Assembly (NCBI RefSeq): GCF_014652855.1
Contig: NZ_BMZP01000001.1
Coordinates: 34,882 to 98,881 of the forward strand
Source of the DNA: Novosphingobium pokkalii
GTDB taxonomy: Bacteria > Pseudomonadota > Alphaproteobacteria > Sphingomonadales > Sphingomonadaceae
Length of the DNA: 64,000 nucleotides
Direction of reading: 5' to 3'
The translations under genes and the position numbers were made by a program. Each line of letters opens with the position of its first letter. Within the stretch, counting starts at the first letter, position 1. The notes beneath the pieces are model-generated. The model ran no database searches, was not told where the DNA came from, and was given only the letters and a program-made list of their open reading frames with translations. This document shows positions 19,137-28,455 of this stretch, piece after piece.

Positions 19137-20036
19137 TCAGGCAATCACCGGGCCGGTGGCACGGGTACGGGCGAGCACATGCTCGCGCCACGCGATGATC
19201 AGGCCGGCGGCGATCACGATCGGCGCGCCGATCCAGGTGGTGGCGGGAGGCAGGTGGTCGAACACGATCCAGCCCCACAGCGTGGCCCAGCCGAACTGCG
19301 AATAGTCCATCACGATCACGCTCGATACCCGGCCAAAGCGCAAGGCGGCGGTCATCAGCAATTGCGCGGCGAGACCCAGCACGCCGATACCGCCCAGCAT
19401 CAGCCAGCCCAGCGCATCGTGATGGACGCCGGTGTGGAACAGGAACAGTGCGAGCAGTGGCGCGCTCATCGCCGAAAAGTAGAACACCACGGTGAGTGGC
19501 TCTTCGGTCCGCCCCAGATCGCGCAACTGGATCGAAACCAGCGCAACCATGAACGCCGCCCCCACGCCCACCGCCACGCCCAGCGCGGGCAGCTTGCCTT
19601 CGCTGGGCCCGGCGATGACAAGGATGCCGAGCAGGCCGATGGCGACCGCCAGCCAGCGCCATGGGCCAACCTTTTCCTTGAGCACCAGCGCGGACAGGAT
19701 CACCGCAAAGACCGGCGCGGTAAAGCCCAGCACGGTGGCCTCTGCCAGGGGCAGGATCTGCACCACACCCAGGGTGAGGAACATGCCGGCCGTGCCGATC
19801 ATCGCGCGGCGGAAATGGACCCAGGGGCGGGCGGTGCGCAAGCGGCGCAGTTCCCCGCGCGCACCCAGCCAGCCCAGCAGCATCACTGCGGGCAGCGTCT
19901 GGCGCCAGAACATCGTTTCGGGCAGCGGCATGCCGCGCTCGCCGGTCAGCTTGACCAGCACCAGCATCAGCGAGAGCATGACCATCGCCGCCAGGCGCAG
20001 CCCGAGGGCAAGGAAAGGGCGTTCGTGCGACGGCAT
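19137..20036 (-). CDS. EamA/DMT-family permease
   Basis: A 299-residue integral membrane protein of the drug/metabolite transporter superfamily, with about ten hydrophobic helices in two EamA repeats. Recognisable stretches are ETMFWRQTLPAVMLLGW, PLAEATVLGFTAPVFAVILS and VLKEKVGPWRWLAVAIG, the usual ends of the first repeat. ATG 20036 (MPSHERPFLALGLRLAAM) begins just before the first helix. The substrate cannot be told from sequence. Confidence 0.85.
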   Translation of the reverse strand: MPSHERPFLALGLRLAAMVMLSLMLVLVKLTGERGMPLPETMFWRQTLPAVMLLGWLGARGELRRLRTARPWVHFRRAMIGTAGMFLTLGVVQILPLAEATVLGFTAPVFAVILSALVLKEKVGPWRWLAVAIGLLGILVIAGPSEGKLPALGVAVGVGAAFMVALVSIQLRDLGRTEEPLTVVFYFSAMSAPLLALFLFHTGVHHDALGWLMLGGIGVLGLAAQLLMTAALRFGRVSSVIVMDYSQFGWATLWGWIVFDHLPPATTWIGAPIVIAAGLIIAWREHVLARTRATGPVIA

Positions 20037-20112
20037 GGCCCGCGCCCCTAGGCGGCGGGCAGTCCATGCGCAAGCCCTTGCATCCCCACCGGCAGGCCGC
20101 CATGGGGCGGCG

Positions 20113-20343
20113 ATGACCATCGATTGGCAAGACCTGTTTGACGGGCCGTGGCACGCCATGGCGGCGGTGGGCGGCGTCCTGCTGGCCGTGGCGCTATGGG
20201 CGTTGTTCGCCGAGCGCCGCCGGACCAAGCGCAACGATCTCGATCGCGTGGGCTGCATGCCCTGGACGATGATCTATGTGCTGTGCTTTTTCCTGGCCTG
20301 CGTGCTGCTGGGCGGCGCCGTGCGCACTGCCCTTGGGAGTTAG
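20113..20343 (+). CDS. Small two-helix membrane protein, unknown function
   Basis: A 76-residue protein, MTIDWQDLFDGPWHAMAAVG at the start, with one hydrophobic helix (AAVGGVLLAVALWALF), a basic loop (AERRRTKRNDLDRVG) and a second helix (MIYVLCFFLACVLLGGAV). It is divergent from the EamA permease with a 76-base gap. Composition matches its neighbours. I do not recognise the family beyond small conserved sphingomonad proteins. Confidence 0.7.
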   Translation: MTIDWQDLFDGPWHAMAAVGGVLLAVALWALFAERRRTKRNDLDRVGCMPWTMIYVLCFFLACVLLGGAVRTALGS

Positions 20344-20495
20344 AGGCTGTTTGGAAATCCGGCTTTGCCGGATTTGCGGCACCGGCCCGCGCCCCCACCC
20401 GAACTCCCATAGGGTACTATCGTCGGGAGGTCGGGTGGGGGAGCGGGCCGGTGCTGCAACGAAAATGCGCCTTGGCGCATTTTAAAAACGGGCGC
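20344..20495. repeat. Composite intergenic element of three hairpins
   Basis: Three stem-loops lie in series between convergent genes. Hairpin 1 is AAATCCGGC/GCCGGATTT (20355-20375). Hairpin 2 has 24-base arms at 20379-20402 and 20431-20454 with one mismatch, beginning GCACCGGCCCGC, and encloses a nested CTCCC/GGGAG and ATAG/CTAT. Hairpin 3 is AAAATGCGCC/GGCGCATTTT (20462-20483). The last could end transcription both ways. The whole looks like one repeat unit rather than three chance stems. Confidence 0.8.
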
Positions 20496-21995
20496 TTAGA
20501 GGCAGGCTTCGAGGAAGGCCTGGTCGAAGCCGAACTGGCGGGCCTTTTCCAGGGTATAGGGGCGCAGGCCCGAAGGGCGGAACTCTCCGATGATCTTGCC
20601 GTCGTCGGTCTCGTCCAGGTATTCGAATTTGAACAGTTCCTGCGTCACGATCACATCGCCTTCCATCCCGATCACTTCGGTGATGTTGGTGGTGCGGCGC
20701 GAACCGTCGCGCAGGCGCTTGACCTGCACGATCAGGTCGACGCTTTCGGCAATCTGGCGGCTGATCGCTTCCTTGGGAATCTTGATGTCACCCATCAGGA
20801 TCATGTTTTCCATACGGCCCAGGCATTCGCGCGGGCTGTTGGCGTGAAGCGTGCACATCGAGCCATCGTGGCCGGTGTTCATCGCGGCGAGCAGGTCGAA
20901 GCATTCCGCGCCACGGATTTCCCCCAGGATGATGCGGTCGGGCCGCATGCGCAGCGCGTTCTTGACGAGATCGCCGATGGTGATCGCACCCTGGCCTTCC
21001 AGGTTGGGCGGGCGGGTTTCGAGCGGCAGCCAATGCGGCTGTTGCAGGCGCAGTTCGGCCGCGTCTTCGATTGTGAGCACGCGCTCGCCCGGATCGATCA
21101 TCTTTGACAGGGCGTTGAGCATCGTCGTCTTGCCCGAGCCGGTGCCGCCCGAAATGACGATGTTCATGCGGCACGCGCCGGCGATTTTCAGCGCGGTGCA
21201 CATCTTGTCGCTCATCGAGCCGAAATCGCGCAGCATGTCGAGCGTGATCGGCTTCTCGGAGAATTTGCGGATCGAGATCGCGGTGCCGCGCAAGGATAGC
21301 GGCGGCACGATCACATTGACGCGGCTGCCGTCCTTGAGGCGCGCGTCGGCCAGCGGCGTGGTCTGGTCAACGCGGCGGCCGACCTGGTTGACGATGCGCT
21401 GGGCGATCTGGAACAGGTGGCTTTCGTCGCGGAAACGGATCGGGGCGAGTTGCAGCTTGCCCTTCTTTTCGATGTAAGTCTGCTCCGGCCCGTTGACCAT
21501 GATGTCCGACACGTCGGGATCGTTGAGCAGCTCTTCCAGCGGGCCAAAGCCGAGCAGTTCGTCGATCAGCACCTTTTCCAGCGCGAATTGCTCGCGCCGG
21601 TTCAGCGTGACTTTCAGTTCGGCCAGCACTTCCATGATGATCGGGCGGAATTCCTCCGACAGTTCATCCTTGGTCAGCGTGGCGGCGGCTTCGGGATCGA
21701 CTCGTTCGAGCAGGCGCGGCAGCACCTGTTCCTTGATCTTGTGGACCGAGGCTTCGAAACCTTCGGCCTGATAGGTGCCATCGACGACGCCGTTGACGCG
21801 CTCGGCCAGGCGGCTCATCGCATCGGCGTGCTTTCCGCCCATGTCGTCGTTGGCGCCGGGCAGCGGGCTCGGTTCGGGAATGCCGGAAGGCACGGCCGCC
21901 GCCATCTCGCCCGCCTTCATGGGACGCGCCACGCCGAACGAGGGGCGCGCGGGGGCGGCTCCACCCAAACCTGTTTTCCGGCCAAAAGCGCTCAT
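20496..21995 (-). CDS. cpaF: Tad pilus assembly ATPase CpaF
   Basis: A 499-residue secretion ATPase of the VirB11/CpaF type that powers Flp/Tad pilus assembly at the inner membrane. Walker A is ISGGTGSGKTT. The preceding region holds ELLGFGPLEELLNDPDVSDIMVNG and the RVNVIVPPLSLRG motif, and ALRMRPDRIILGEIRGAE supplies the Asp and His boxes. The first 60 residues are a low-complexity Ala/Pro/Gly linker. No other tad genes adjoin it; two Flp pilin genes lie about 25 kb away. Confidence 0.95.
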   Translation of the reverse strand: MSAFGRKTGLGGAAPARPSFGVARPMKAGEMAAAVPSGIPEPSPLPGANDDMGGKHADAMSRLAERVNGVVDGTYQAEGFEASVHKIKEQVLPRLLERVDPEAAATLTKDELSEEFRPIIMEVLAELKVTLNRREQFALEKVLIDELLGFGPLEELLNDPDVSDIMVNGPEQTYIEKKGKLQLAPIRFRDESHLFQIAQRIVNQVGRRVDQTTPLADARLKDGSRVNVIVPPLSLRGTAISIRKFSEKPITLDMLRDFGSMSDKMCTALKIAGACRMNIVISGGTGSGKTTMLNALSKMIDPGERVLTIEDAAELRLQQPHWLPLETRPPNLEGQGAITIGDLVKNALRMRPDRIILGEIRGAECFDLLAAMNTGHDGSMCTLHANSPRECLGRMENMILMGDIKIPKEAISRQIAESVDLIVQVKRLRDGSRRTTNITEVIGMEGDVIVTQELFKFEYLDETDDGKIIGEFRPSGLRPYTLEKARQFGFDQAFLEACL

Positions 21996-22241
21996 GCGTC
22001 TTTTCCTGTCAACTCGTTCCCAGCCGCCATCGCCTGCCCGGCGGCAGGAACGGCTTTGTGCACGTAGTGAATAAGGGGGAAACCTTCAGGATTTCCTAAA
22101 ACCGCGCAAACGGACGTAAAAGCATGGTGCATGGCAGCATCGCAGTTCCACGCAGCGCGGCGAGGGCCTTGCCGCTGCCATGGCATCGCGTCATGGTCAG
22201 GCACTATGGCAGCGCGGATAGCAAAGAAGGGCGATGCAGGC

Positions 22242-22529
22242 ATGCCGCGCGACGATGGCGCCGAGCCGGCCTGCTGGCTGTGCGGCCGGCCGCTGGGGCG
22301 CAAGCGGGAATGGCACCATCCGGTGCCGAAAAGCCGGGGCGGACGCGATGTGGTGCCGTTGCACCCCATCTGTCATCGCACGATCCACGCCTGTTTCGAC
22401 AATGCCAGGCTGGCACGGATCGGGTGGGATCGGGCTGCGTTGTCGCAGGACGCAGCCCTGAACCGGTTTTTGGGGTGGATCGCGAACAAGCCGCCCGATT
22501 TCCACGCCCGGACCGCACCGCGGCGCTGA
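22242..22529 (+). CDS. HNH endonuclease-like protein
   Basis: The core CWLCGRPLGRKREWHHPVPK followed by SRGGRDVVPLHPICHRTIHA has the HNH nuclease fold marks: a zinc-type CxxC pair, the His-His of the first strand, and the distal CHRxxH. ATG 22242 gives 95 residues; the frame is open upstream and ATG 22206 or 22131 could also be used. No ribosome site stands out. It is not next to phage or restriction genes. Similar single-domain HNH proteins are widespread in sphingomonads without known role. Confidence 0.75.
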   Translation: MPRDDGAEPACWLCGRPLGRKREWHHPVPKSRGGRDVVPLHPICHRTIHACFDNARLARIGWDRAALSQDAALNRFLGWIANKPPDFHARTAPRR

Positions 22530-22568
22530 GGGAAGCGCCTGGGTGCGTGGCAATCAAATGCGTGGCAA

Positions 22569-23396
22569 TCAGATGCGGGCCGCGAAAAGATAGCCTTCGC
22601 CGCGCACGGTGCGGATCAGCGCGCCGCCACCATGGCGCACGAGCTTGGCGCGCAGGCGCGATACGGCCACGTCGATGGCGCGGTCGAACGCTTCGGCTTC
22701 ATCGCCGTGCACCAGGCGCAGCAGGGCTTCACGGCTGACGACCTGGCCGGCGTGGGCGGCCAGCGCGTGCAGCAGCTTGAATTCGCCGCTGGTCAGATCG
22801 ACGTCACGGCCAGCGGCATCGCGCACCACGTAGAACGTGGGATCGAGCACCCACCCGGCGAAAGTCAGCACCGGGGTGGCGGCAGCGCGCGCGCTGGCGG
22901 CATGGCCACGGCGCAGCACGACGCGCAGGCGGGCCAGCAACTCGCGCGGGTTGAACGGCTTGGCCAAGTAATCGTCGGCACCCAGTTCCAGGCCGACGAT
23001 GCGGTCGATGTCGCTGGCCACGGCCGAGAGCAGCATGACCGGCGGCGTGCCGGGCTGTTCGGCCATTTCGCGCAGCAGGCCGAGCGAATCTTCGCCACGG
23101 GCCATCACATCGAGGATCACGGCATCGATCGGCTCCTGGGCGACAAGCTGGCGCAGTTCGGTGCCGTTCGCGACTGCGATCACGTGCATGCCCTGGCCTT
23201 CCAGGTATTCGCGCAGCATGTCGCGGGTCTGCTGGTCTTCGTCGAGCACGGCGATGCGCGCATCGTGGGTGCGGCGCGGGGCCTGTTCATACCCGTTGGC
23301 GGGAGCGGCGATCATCGCATCGTTGCGGGCAAAGCGCAGGGCACCGGGATGATTGGTGGTCGGGTTGGGGCGGAGTTCGGAGTGTGCAAGGGCCAT
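22569..23396 (-). CDS. OmpR/PhoB-family response regulator (orphan)
   Basis: A receiver domain (ARIAVLDEDQQTRDMLREYL, acceptor Asp in DAVILDVMARGED, Lys in DDYLAKPFNPRELLAR) joined to a winged-helix domain (VDLTSGEFKLLHALAAHAGQ, then DVAVSRLRAKL and IRTVRGEGYLFAA). It has 275 residues from ATG 23396, but residues 1-27, with GALRFARND, resemble translated repeat DNA. ATG 23315 is an alternative start; neither has a good ribosome site. No kinase gene adjoins it. Confidence 0.88.
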   Translation of the reverse strand: MALAHSELRPNPTTNHPGALRFARNDAMIAAPANGYEQAPRRTHDARIAVLDEDQQTRDMLREYLEGQGMHVIAVANGTELRQLVAQEPIDAVILDVMARGEDSLGLLREMAEQPGTPPVMLLSAVASDIDRIVGLELGADDYLAKPFNPRELLARLRVVLRRGHAASARAAATPVLTFAGWVLDPTFYVVRDAAGRDVDLTSGEFKLLHALAAHAGQVVSREALLRLVHGDEAEAFDRAIDVAVSRLRAKLVRHGGGALIRTVRGEGYLFAARI

Positions 23397-23531
23397 TCGT
23401 CAGGGTCCATCAGTGGGAGGGGAGGGATGAGGGACACCCGCTAAACGGGGCCGTCCGGAAAACCCTTCGCGGGAAATTTCTTTTTCTTGCGGTTCGCGGG
23501 TCTTTCCTGCCAAAGATGTACCACCGGTGAA

Positions 23532-23545
23532 TGCAATCGATTGTT
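23532..23545. promoter_or_regulatory. LacI-type operator upstream of the sugar symporter
   Basis: TGCAATCGATTGTT contains the perfect palindrome CAATCGATTG with a central CG, the hallmark of LacI/GalR operators. It lies 67-80 bases before the symporter start. Two related sequences occur before the TonB receptor gene at 29635 and 29667. Confidence 0.72.
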
Positions 23546-23611
23546 GTAACGTCCCGCACTCTGTGCCATGGTGCGCAAGGAAGGGCCGATGAAGCCCGTT
23601 GGGAGAGCGTG

Positions 23612-25048
23612 ATGGAAATTGCCCGCAACCCGGCCGAAATCGGGCCGAGCCAGGATCAGGCAGGGGCCGTTGGCCCGGGTCCGGTGCGGCCGCATCTCTC
23701 GCTCGCGCGCATTCTCGAAATGAATCTCGGGTTCCTTGGCCTGCAATTCAGCTTTGGCTTGCAGCAGGGCAACATGGGGCCGATCTACAGCTATCTGGGG
23801 GCGAACGAGGCGCAATTGCCGCTGCTCAGCCTGGCCGGGCCGATCACCGGGCTGCTGGTGCAGCCGTTGATCGGGGCGCTTTCCGATCGCACCGCCGGCC
23901 GCTGGGGCCGACGCACCCCTTACTTCCTGGTTGGTGCGGTGCTGTGCGCGCTGGGGCTGTTCCTGATGCCGCTGTCATCCTCGGTGCTGATGGCCGCGTC
24001 GCTGCTATGGCTGCTCGATGCGGGCAACAACATCACCATGGAACCATACCGCGCCTATGTCTCGGATCGGCTGAATCCCAACCAGCGGCAGACCGGCTTC
24101 CTGTCGCAGAGCGCGTTCACCGGGCTTGCGCAGATGCTGGCGTTCCTGACCCCGTCGATCCTCGTTGGCGTGGGCATGAACCAGGATTGGGTCGATGCCC
24201 ATGGCATTCCCTATACGGTGCGCGTGGTGTTCACGCTGGGCGCGGTGCTTTCGCTCGCCACGATCCTGTGGTCGGTGTGGCGCGTGCCCGAACTGCCGCT
24301 CACCGCGCAGGAGCGCGCGCATATCGAGGCCGCGCCCAAGGGTTTTGGCGCTGCGCTGGCCGAGATTGCCGATGCCATCCGCACGATGCCGGTGGCCATG
24401 CGCAAGCTGGGGCTGATGAGCCTGTTCCAGTGGTCGGCGATGTCCGGCTATTGGCTCTACGTGACCTATTCGATCGCGCGCACGGTCTATCACACCGCCG
24501 ATGCGCACAGTTCCGCGTTTCACAGCGCGGTGCTGACCAATGGCGAGATGGCCGCATTCTATAACGGCATTTCGTTCGTAACCGCCTTTGCCATGGTGCC
24601 GCTGGTGCGGCGCATCGGGCCGGGGCCGCTGCACGCGCTGTGCCTGATGGCCGGGGGCCTGGGCATGCTGGCCCTGCCGCACATTGCGGACAAGGCGCTG
24701 CTGTTTGTGCCGGCGGTTGGCGTGGGCCTGGCCTGGGGCAGCATCATGGGCAATCCCTATGCCATTCTCACCAATTCCATCCCGCCCGCCCGCACCGGGG
24801 TCTACATGGGCATTTTCAACATGATGATCGTGATTCCCATGCTGCTGTTCGCGGTGGTGATGAGCGAGCTGGACCTGGGCTTCATCAAGCTGGGCCTGGG
24901 AGTCTATGCCCATGTGCTGCACAGCGATCCGGGCAACATGCTGTCGCTGTGCGGGGGGCTGCTGATCGCGGCGGCGCTGTCGGTGCTGTGGGTGCGCGAA
25001 GGGCGGCCGCAGGCCCTGCGCCTGGCCGAAGCGGCGGCCGGGGCATGA
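23612..25048 (+). CDS. Sugar:cation symporter, sucrose/GPH-type MFS
   Basis: A 478-residue, roughly 12-helix transporter. LEMNLGFLGLQFSFGLQQG and SDRTAGRWGRRTPYF recall the plant SUT/GPH sucrose symporter group, including the loop 2-3 GRR motif. The start at 23612 has GGGAGAG just upstream. It leads an operon with GH36 and GH68 genes, the GH36 start overlapping its stop as ATGA. The likely cargo is sucrose or a raffinose-family oligosaccharide, moved across the inner membrane. A LacI-type operator sits upstream. Confidence 0.85.
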   Translation: MEIARNPAEIGPSQDQAGAVGPGPVRPHLSLARILEMNLGFLGLQFSFGLQQGNMGPIYSYLGANEAQLPLLSLAGPITGLLVQPLIGALSDRTAGRWGRRTPYFLVGAVLCALGLFLMPLSSSVLMAASLLWLLDAGNNITMEPYRAYVSDRLNPNQRQTGFLSQSAFTGLAQMLAFLTPSILVGVGMNQDWVDAHGIPYTVRVVFTLGAVLSLATILWSVWRVPELPLTAQERAHIEAAPKGFGAALAEIADAIRTMPVAMRKLGLMSLFQWSAMSGYWLYVTYSIARTVYHTADAHSSAFHSAVLTNGEMAAFYNGISFVTAFAMVPLVRRIGPGPLHALCLMAGGLGMLALPHIADKALLFVPAVGVGLAWGSIMGNPYAILTNSIPPARTGVYMGIFNMMIVIPMLLFAVVMSELDLGFIKLGLGVYAHVLHSDPGNMLSLCGGLLIAAALSVLWVREGRPQALRLAEAAAGA

Positions 25049-27159
25049 CCGCGATGAGCAACGGCATGCTCGACCTGGCAAGCGGCGGCGCGATGATCGT
25101 GCTGGAGCCGCGCGCCGGCCGCGCGCCGGCCTGGCGCCATTGGGGCGCGGCGGCGGACCTGGCCGGCTTGCCGCCGCTGGCGCAGGCGCGCGGGCCTGCC
25201 TCGTTTTCGTTCGATCAGGATGTGCCGTTCGACACCGCGCCGGTCGGCGGGCTGGGCTGGTTCGGCCCGGCGGCGCTGGCGCTGCGCGATGCGACGGGCG
25301 CGGCGCTCGATGTGTCATGGACCGATTGCGACTGGGCGCGCACCGGCGATGGCGTGATGATCCGCCTGGAAGACGGGCTGCGCGGTCTGCGCCTGGTGCA
25401 GACCATCCTGGCAGACGGGCAGGGCGGCTTCCGCATCGGCGCGACGCTGACCAACAACGGCCCGGCGGCGGTCTCGCTCGATTGGCTGGCCAGTGCCGCC
25501 TTGCCCCTGCCGGCAGACGCGGCGCGGCTGGTGTCGTGGCGCGGGCGGCACAATGCCGAACTGGTCGAGCAGAACGAGCCGATGCCGGCCCATGCCTGGC
25601 TGCGCGAAGGGCGGCGCGGGCTGGCCGGGCACGGCGGTCCGCCGGGCGTGTTCGTGCTGGGCGAGGGCGCCGGCCATGCGCAGGGCCGCGTTCACGCGCT
25701 GCAACTGTGCTGGTCAGGCGACAGCCTGATCCGCGTGGAGCGCGACGACGAGGGGTTCTTCACCCTGATGGCCGGGGCGCACCTGCAACCCGGCGAAGTC
25801 ACCCTGTCGCCAGGCGAGAGCTGGGCCGCGCCCGAAGCGATCGCGGCCTTTTCCAGCACGGGGCGCAATGGCGCGACGCGCGTGTTCCACGCCGCCGTGC
25901 GCGCCATGGTGCGCTGGCCGGGTGGGGCCATGCCCATCCGCAAGGTGCATCTCAATTCCTGGGAAGCCTGCTACTTCGATCACGACGAAGCGCGCATCCT
26001 GGCCTTGGCCGAGGCGGCGGCACAGATCGGTATCGAGCGCTTCGTGCTCGACGATGGCTGGTTTGTGGGCCGTAACGACGACACCGCCGGGTTGGGGGAC
26101 TGGACGCCCGATCCCGCCAAGTATCCGCATGGCCTGGCGCCGCTGGCCCGCAAGATCACCGCCATGGGCATGGAATTCGGCCTGTGGGTCGAACCGGAAA
26201 TGATCAACCCGGATAGCGATCTCTATCGCGCGCATCCCGATTGGGCGCTGGCGACACCGGGCCGGGACCGCCCCACCGCGCGCCACCAGTTGGTGCTCGA
26301 CCTGTCGCAGGCGGCTGTGCGCGATTACCTGTTTGCCTGTCTCGACCGCCTGCTGCGCGAAGTTCCGATCGGCTACCTGAAGTGGGACCACAATCGCGAC
26401 CTGGCCCCGGCTGGCGGCGCGGCACAGGTGCGCGGGCTTTATGACCTGCTCGCCCGCCTGCGCGCGGCCCATCCGGGCGTGGAGATCGAGGCTTGCGCCG
26501 GGGGCGGCGGGCGCAGCGACGCCGGGATGGCGCCCTTCGTGCACCGCTATTGGACCAGCGACAATATCGACGCGGTCAGCCGGGTGAGCATCCAGCGCGG
26601 TTTCCTGGCCTTCCTGCCGCCCGAAATGATGGGCAGCCATGTCGGCGCCAGCCCGGCGCATGCCACCGGCCGGGCGCAGGCGCTGCCGTTCCGCGCCGCC
26701 GTGGCGATGCCGGGGCACTTTGGCGTGGAGATGGATCCGCGCACGCTCACCCCGGCCGAACGCGAGGATCTGGCCGGATGGATCGCATTCCATCGCCAGT
26801 GGCGCGATCGGCTGCATGGCGGCCAGGTTTGGCTGGGCGAGGCGCCCGACGGCCTGGTGTGGCAGGCGCAGGGAACGCCCGAAAATCACCTGCTGTTCGT
26901 GATCCGCCGCGATCCCGCGCAGGATCGTCGCCCGCAGCCGCTGCGCCTGCCGCATCTGGCTGGCCAAGGTTCTTGCACCGTGCGCCTGCTGCGCCTTGCC
27001 GGCGGAGCGGATGGCCATGCCGCGCCAACCACTGCGCTGCATCAGGCCATGGGGGCCACGCCGCTGATCGTTTCCGGCGGTTGGCTGGCCGAGGCCGGCC
27101 TGCCGCTGCCGCCGATGAATGCCCAGACCGTGGCGATCTTTCATGTCGAGGCCGGATAG
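25045..27159 (+). CDS. GH36 alpha-galactosidase
   Basis: A 704-residue alpha-galactosidase that cleaves terminal alpha-galactose, for example from raffinose, stachyose or melibiose. The nucleophile is D448 in YLKWDHNRD and the acid/base is D506 in YWTSDNID. ERFVLDDGWF and EFGLWVEPEMINPDSDLY are further GH36 signatures. The protein has no signal peptide, so hydrolysis is expected in the cytoplasm after uptake. The start overlaps the symporter stop. Confidence 0.93.
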   Translation: MTAMSNGMLDLASGGAMIVLEPRAGRAPAWRHWGAAADLAGLPPLAQARGPASFSFDQDVPFDTAPVGGLGWFGPAALALRDATGAALDVSWTDCDWARTGDGVMIRLEDGLRGLRLVQTILADGQGGFRIGATLTNNGPAAVSLDWLASAALPLPADAARLVSWRGRHNAELVEQNEPMPAHAWLREGRRGLAGHGGPPGVFVLGEGAGHAQGRVHALQLCWSGDSLIRVERDDEGFFTLMAGAHLQPGEVTLSPGESWAAPEAIAAFSSTGRNGATRVFHAAVRAMVRWPGGAMPIRKVHLNSWEACYFDHDEARILALAEAAAQIGIERFVLDDGWFVGRNDDTAGLGDWTPDPAKYPHGLAPLARKITAMGMEFGLWVEPEMINPDSDLYRAHPDWALATPGRDRPTARHQLVLDLSQAAVRDYLFACLDRLLREVPIGYLKWDHNRDLAPAGGAAQVRGLYDLLARLRAAHPGVEIEACAGGGGRSDAGMAPFVHRYWTSDNIDAVSRVSIQRGFLAFLPPEMMGSHVGASPAHATGRAQALPFRAAVAMPGHFGVEMDPRTLTPAEREDLAGWIAFHRQWRDRLHGGQVWLGEAPDGLVWQAQGTPENHLLFVIRRDPAQDRRPQPLRLPHLAGQGSCTVRLLRLAGGADGHAAPTTALHQAMGATPLIVSGGWLAEAGLPLPPMNAQTVAIFHVEAG

Positions 27160-27233
27160 ATGATCCGGCCCACCCCCCACCGCCTGTTCCACCCCGCCTT
27201 GCGCGCCTGACGCGCCAACCTGCACGAGGTCGC

Positions 27234-28394
27234 ATGTCCGCCGATAACCTCTCTTCACCCGCCGTTGCGCAAACGATTGCTGAGCCGGTCAGCCGTCCGC
27301 CGAGCCGCTGGGAGCCGCAGGGCTATGACCCGCTGCCCGAGATTCCGCTGGTGACCGCCGCCGATGTTGCGCCCATCATGCCGGGGCTGGACTTGTGGGA
27401 CTGCTGGCCGCTGGCGCACGAAGATGGCCGCACCGCGGTTCACGCCGGGCGGACCTGGTGGTTTTTCCTCAGCGCGCCGTGTTTCCCCGATCCGGTGCAG
27501 CGGCATGACGTGGCGCGCATCCGCCTGTTGTCGCATGGCGAGGATGGCTGGCGCGATCATGGCAATGCCTTGCCCGACGGGCTCAATCCCGGCACGCGCG
27601 AATGGGCCGGGTGTGCCGTGGTGATGGATGATGGCGTGTCCGTCACGCTGTTCTACACCGTGGCCGGCCGGCGCGGTGGCGCGTTCTCCTATGAACAGCG
27701 CCTGTTCGCCGTGCCCGGCACGCTCGATGCCGATGGTCCCGGACAGTGGCAGGAACCTGTCGAGATCGTGGCTGCCGATGGCGTGCGCTACATCGCCGAT
27801 CGGCAGGAAATCACCAACCCGGCGCCGGGCTCGATCAAGGGCTTCCGCGATCCGGCCTGGTTCCGCGATCCGGCCACGGGGAAGGCCCATGTGGTGTTCA
27901 CCGCCAGCGCGGCGTGGAGCGACAATCCGCACAATGGCCTGGTGGGCCTCGCCACGCTGACCGACGCGGGCTGGGTGCTGGAAGATCCGCTGGTCGAGGC
28001 GATCGGCACGAACAACGAAATGGAGCGCCCCTGCGTGGTGTGGCGCGACGGCCGCTATTACCTGTTCTGGTCCACCCAGCGCCATACCTTTGCGCCGGGC
28101 GCAGTGGCCGGGCCGAACGGGCTTTACGGCATGGTGGCCGAAAGCCTGACCGGGCCCTGGCGCCCGATCAACGGCAGTGCGCTGGTGGCTCCCAATCCGG
28201 CGGGAGAGCCGGGCCAGACTTATAGCTGGTGGGTGACGGGCGAACGCACCGTTTGGAGCTTCATCGACTATTGGGGCATGAACGGGCGCAAGCTGGCCGA
28301 TCACCCCGAGCTGCTGCGTGCCCAGTTCGGCGGCACGCCGGCGCCGGTGTTCAGCCTGGCGTTCGACGGCGACCGCGTCACGGTTGCCGGTTGA
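27234..28394 (+). CDS. GH68 family invertase/levansucrase without signal peptide
   Basis: A 386-residue GH68 enzyme, a family splitting sucrose and often making fructan. The catalytic triad is visible: D56 in LDLWDCWPL (nucleophile), D206 in GFRDPAWF (stabiliser) and E264 in NEMERPCVV (acid/base). The N-terminus MSADNLSSPAVAQTIAEPVS has no export signal, unlike most GH68 proteins; Zymomonas GH68 enzymes also lack one. With an importer and fructokinase alongside, cytoplasmic sucrose cleavage is plausible. Whether it hydrolyses or polymerises cannot be read here. Confidence 0.9.
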   Translation: MSADNLSSPAVAQTIAEPVSRPPSRWEPQGYDPLPEIPLVTAADVAPIMPGLDLWDCWPLAHEDGRTAVHAGRTWWFFLSAPCFPDPVQRHDVARIRLLSHGEDGWRDHGNALPDGLNPGTREWAGCAVVMDDGVSVTLFYTVAGRRGGAFSYEQRLFAVPGTLDADGPGQWQEPVEIVAADGVRYIADRQEITNPAPGSIKGFRDPAWFRDPATGKAHVVFTASAAWSDNPHNGLVGLATLTDAGWVLEDPLVEAIGTNNEMERPCVVWRDGRYYLFWSTQRHTFAPGAVAGPNGLYGMVAESLTGPWRPINGSALVAPNPAGEPGQTYSWWVTGERTVWSFIDYWGMNGRKLADHPELLRAQFGGTPAPVFSLAFDGDRVTVAG

Positions 28395-28401
28395 GGCCGA
28401 G

Positions 28402-28433
28402 GGAGAGCGGGGGGCAATGCCCCCTCGCTCTCC
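28402..28433. terminator. Hairpin between GH68 gene and lacI-type gene
   Basis: GGAGAGCGGGGGGC and GCCCCCTCGCTCTCC face each other across AAT, with one bulged base. The hairpin lies between two convergent genes and probably ends both transcripts, although it lacks a clear U-tract. Confidence 0.65.
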
Positions 28434-28455
28434 GCAAAGCACTTGGTTCTTCTGA

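Noticed and set aside
25048..28394. Alternative long plus-strand frames overlapping the GH36 and GH68 genes
   Set aside because: They are extensions of real genes read in or out of frame, with Arg/Ala-rich shadow composition.
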